From assembly GCA_027343965.1 (NCBI GenBank), contig DAHWJX010000086.1, positions 1 through 7,144 of the forward strand: 7,144 bases of DNA. The letters are read 5' to 3'. This DNA comes from JAKACU01 sp021821185 (lineage in GTDB: Bacteria > Bacillota > Bacilli > Alicyclobacillales > SLC66). The notes beneath the pieces are model-generated. The model was not told the DNA's origin. It did no database searches and was given only the letters and a program-made list of their open reading frames with translations. Of this stretch, positions 6,292 to 7,144 are shown in pieces. A program made the position numbers and the translations under genes. Every line of letters begins with the position of its first letter. Position 1 is the first letter of the stretch.

Positions 6292-6313
6292 CTGTGGACA
6301 AATTATACCACAG
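6292..6313 (-). promoter_or_regulatory. hpf promoter: extended -10 inside an inverted repeat
   Basis: The minus strand reads TGGTATAAT, a perfect -10 (6307-6302) with the TG extension, which can compensate for the poor -35 seen 17 bases upstream. A perfect 6-base inverted repeat, CTGTGG (6313-6308) and CCACAG (6297-6292), brackets the -10. Transcription would start near 6295, about 23 bases before the ATG. A protein bound to the repeat would block RNA polymerase, so it may be an operator; this is inference. Confidence 0.65.
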
Positions 6314-6414
6314 TTTCGAATCAACGGCGTTAGCTAAAATATGCTATGGTTACGGTAGCTAGATACTTGTATATGTACATAAAGAGCACCCCTCTTCCAA
6401 GGAGAGAACTTCCC

Positions 6415-6978
6415 TTGTTCGATAATCACGTGGTCACGGATGAGCAGCATCGCTACATACAAAGATTGGCGTACCGCCTTATACGCTTTCGTAAAAGCGC
6501 CAGTATCGACAGCGATGATTTAGTGTCTGCAGCCGAGATGCGTTGGTGGCAGTATTGTATGCGCACTCCTGAACTAACCGATACGTCGTCGATCGATGCT
6601 TTATTTCGTCAACATATTAAATTTGCCATGCGCGATTTACTTCGCGATTCCACCCCAGTCAAAGTCACACGCACCTATAAGGCGCAACTGCAAGCCTATG
6701 ACCAACCTTACACCGTGGAACTCGATCACGCCATTGACATCACCGCCGGTGAGGAGCATGTCGACACCGAACTTTGGATGGATGTCACCACCCTCATTAC
6801 AAAACTTCCGGAAAAAGAACAAATCGTCCTGGCGCTATACCACACGGACGGCTACAGTTTTACGGAAATCGCCTATGCGCTCGATGTGTCGGTGTCAACG
6901 GTCACCCGCATGTATAAGCGGTCGATTGATTCCTTGAAAATAAATCTTGCACAAACGACAAATGCACGCAAAAAATGA
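6415..6978 (+). CDS. Sigma-70 family RNA polymerase sigma factor (or sigma-like regulator)
   Basis: The product, 187 residues from TTG 6415, has the two-domain plan of small sigma factors. Region 2 covers about residues 10-85, with IDSDDLVSAAEMRWWQY (31-47) resembling the core-binding 'DLV..G..GLW' stretch and KFAMRDLLRD (69-78) resembling the stretch before the -10-reading helix in FliA/SigD-like factors. Region 4 covers about 122-176, with LPEKEQIVLALYHTDGYSFTEIA leading into a helix-turn-helix (about 149-168). The middle (about 81-120) is too short for a full region 3. The TTG start is chosen because AAGGAG (6399-6404) lies 10 bases upstream; an ATG at 6346 in the same frame has no ribosome binding site. 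It diverges from hpf and is followed after 39 bases by another gene on the same strand. Which promoters it reads is unknown; no anti-sigma gene is visible in the window. Confidence 0.82.
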   Translation: MFDNHVVTDEQHRYIQRLAYRLIRFRKSASIDSDDLVSAAEMRWWQYCMRTPELTDTSSIDALFRQHIKFAMRDLLRDSTPVKVTRTYKAQLQAYDQPYTVELDHAIDITAGEEHVDTELWMDVTTLITKLPEKEQIVLALYHTDGYSFTEIAYALDVSVSTVTRMYKRSIDSLKINLAQTTNARKK

Positions 6979-7017
6979 CGAAAGATGTCCGTAGTTGTAT
7001 GTGAGGGGGTAAGGACG

Positions 7018-7144
7018 ATGCAGCCATCATCCATAGATCCGCTTAAGAGCATGTCTCCAATCGCACCGATCGGAGGCAGCCGGGAATCTAGCAACGAGAC
7101 AAACACCGAACGTGTATCGAGTAAACCAAATGCTACGACTCGCA
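7018..7144 (+). CDS. Unidentified protein, N-terminal part only
   Basis: An open frame begins at ATG 7018 with GAGGGGG (7003-7009) eight bases upstream and stays open for 42 codons to the end of the window. The visible sequence is polar and rich in Ser, Pro, Asn and Thr (MQPSSIDPLKSMSPIAPIGG at the start), which suggests a disordered N-terminus. There is no signal peptide. It is 39 bases after the sigma-like gene and probably in the same transcript. In Bacillus, flagellar genes such as flaG and fliD lie beside hpf, and some FlaG proteins begin with such a Ser-rich stretch, so a flagellar protein is possible; this is a weak guess. Confidence 0.6.
   Translation, partial: MQPSSIDPLKSMSPIAPIGGSRESSNETNTERVSSKPNATTR

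Noticed and set aside
6292..6313. CTGTGG/CCACAG as an intrinsic terminator
   Set aside because: The loop holds a perfect -10 element, the stem is only six pairs and no T-run follows; a regulatory or chance repeat is more likely.
6346..6414. Sigma-like gene starting at ATG 6346
   Set aside because: No ribosome binding site precedes it, and the added residues have no sigma character; AAGGAG at 6399 points to TTG 6415.

Overview
The window looks like chromosomal DNA of a Gram-positive bacterium (Bacillota, class Bacilli). The first 76 bases are the 5' end of a 16S rRNA gene on the minus strand, with Bacillus-type first bases and leader. The gene neighbourhood (long-form hpf, secA, prfB), strong AGGAGG-type ribosome binding sites and several TTG/GTG starts also fit. 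The first variable region of the 16S (GTCGAGCGGACTCTTT) reminds me of Alicyclobacillus-like acidophiles, but that is inference from a very short stretch.

Layout. Almost everything is read on the minus strand, from right to left: hpf (6272-5730), a small three-helix membrane protein of unknown function (5646-5386), a terminator, secA (5246-2856) with its own promoter, a terminator, prfB with the programmed +1 frameshift (2775-1638), a class I SAM-dependent methyltransferase (about 1580-720), a strong terminator (672-635), then an intergenic stretch of about 400 bases and an rRNA operon promoter, leader and 16S start. On the plus strand, diverging from hpf, are a sigma-70 family protein (6415-6978) and the first 42 codons of another gene that runs off the right edge.

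How the genes relate. hpf makes the ribosome-dimerising hibernation factor, secA the motor of the Sec translocase, prfB the release factor for UGA/UAA stops, and rrn the ribosomal RNA: a translation and secretion neighbourhood. The order hpf-secA-prfB is conserved in Bacillus relatives, where flagellar genes lie next to hpf. Here a divergent sigma-like gene and an unidentified gene take that place.

Points of interest: the autoregulatory frameshift in prfB (the long frame alone would be annotated with a missing N-terminus); a SecA that stops before the usual C-terminal linker and zinc-binding domain; a perfect inverted repeat flanking the -10 of the hpf promoter; a methyltransferase whose best ribosome binding site points to an AUC codon rather than to the TTG start; and unexplained inverted repeats between the methyltransferase terminator and the rRNA promoter. 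I found no mobile element, CRISPR array, tRNA or phage gene, and no convincing wholly new system.
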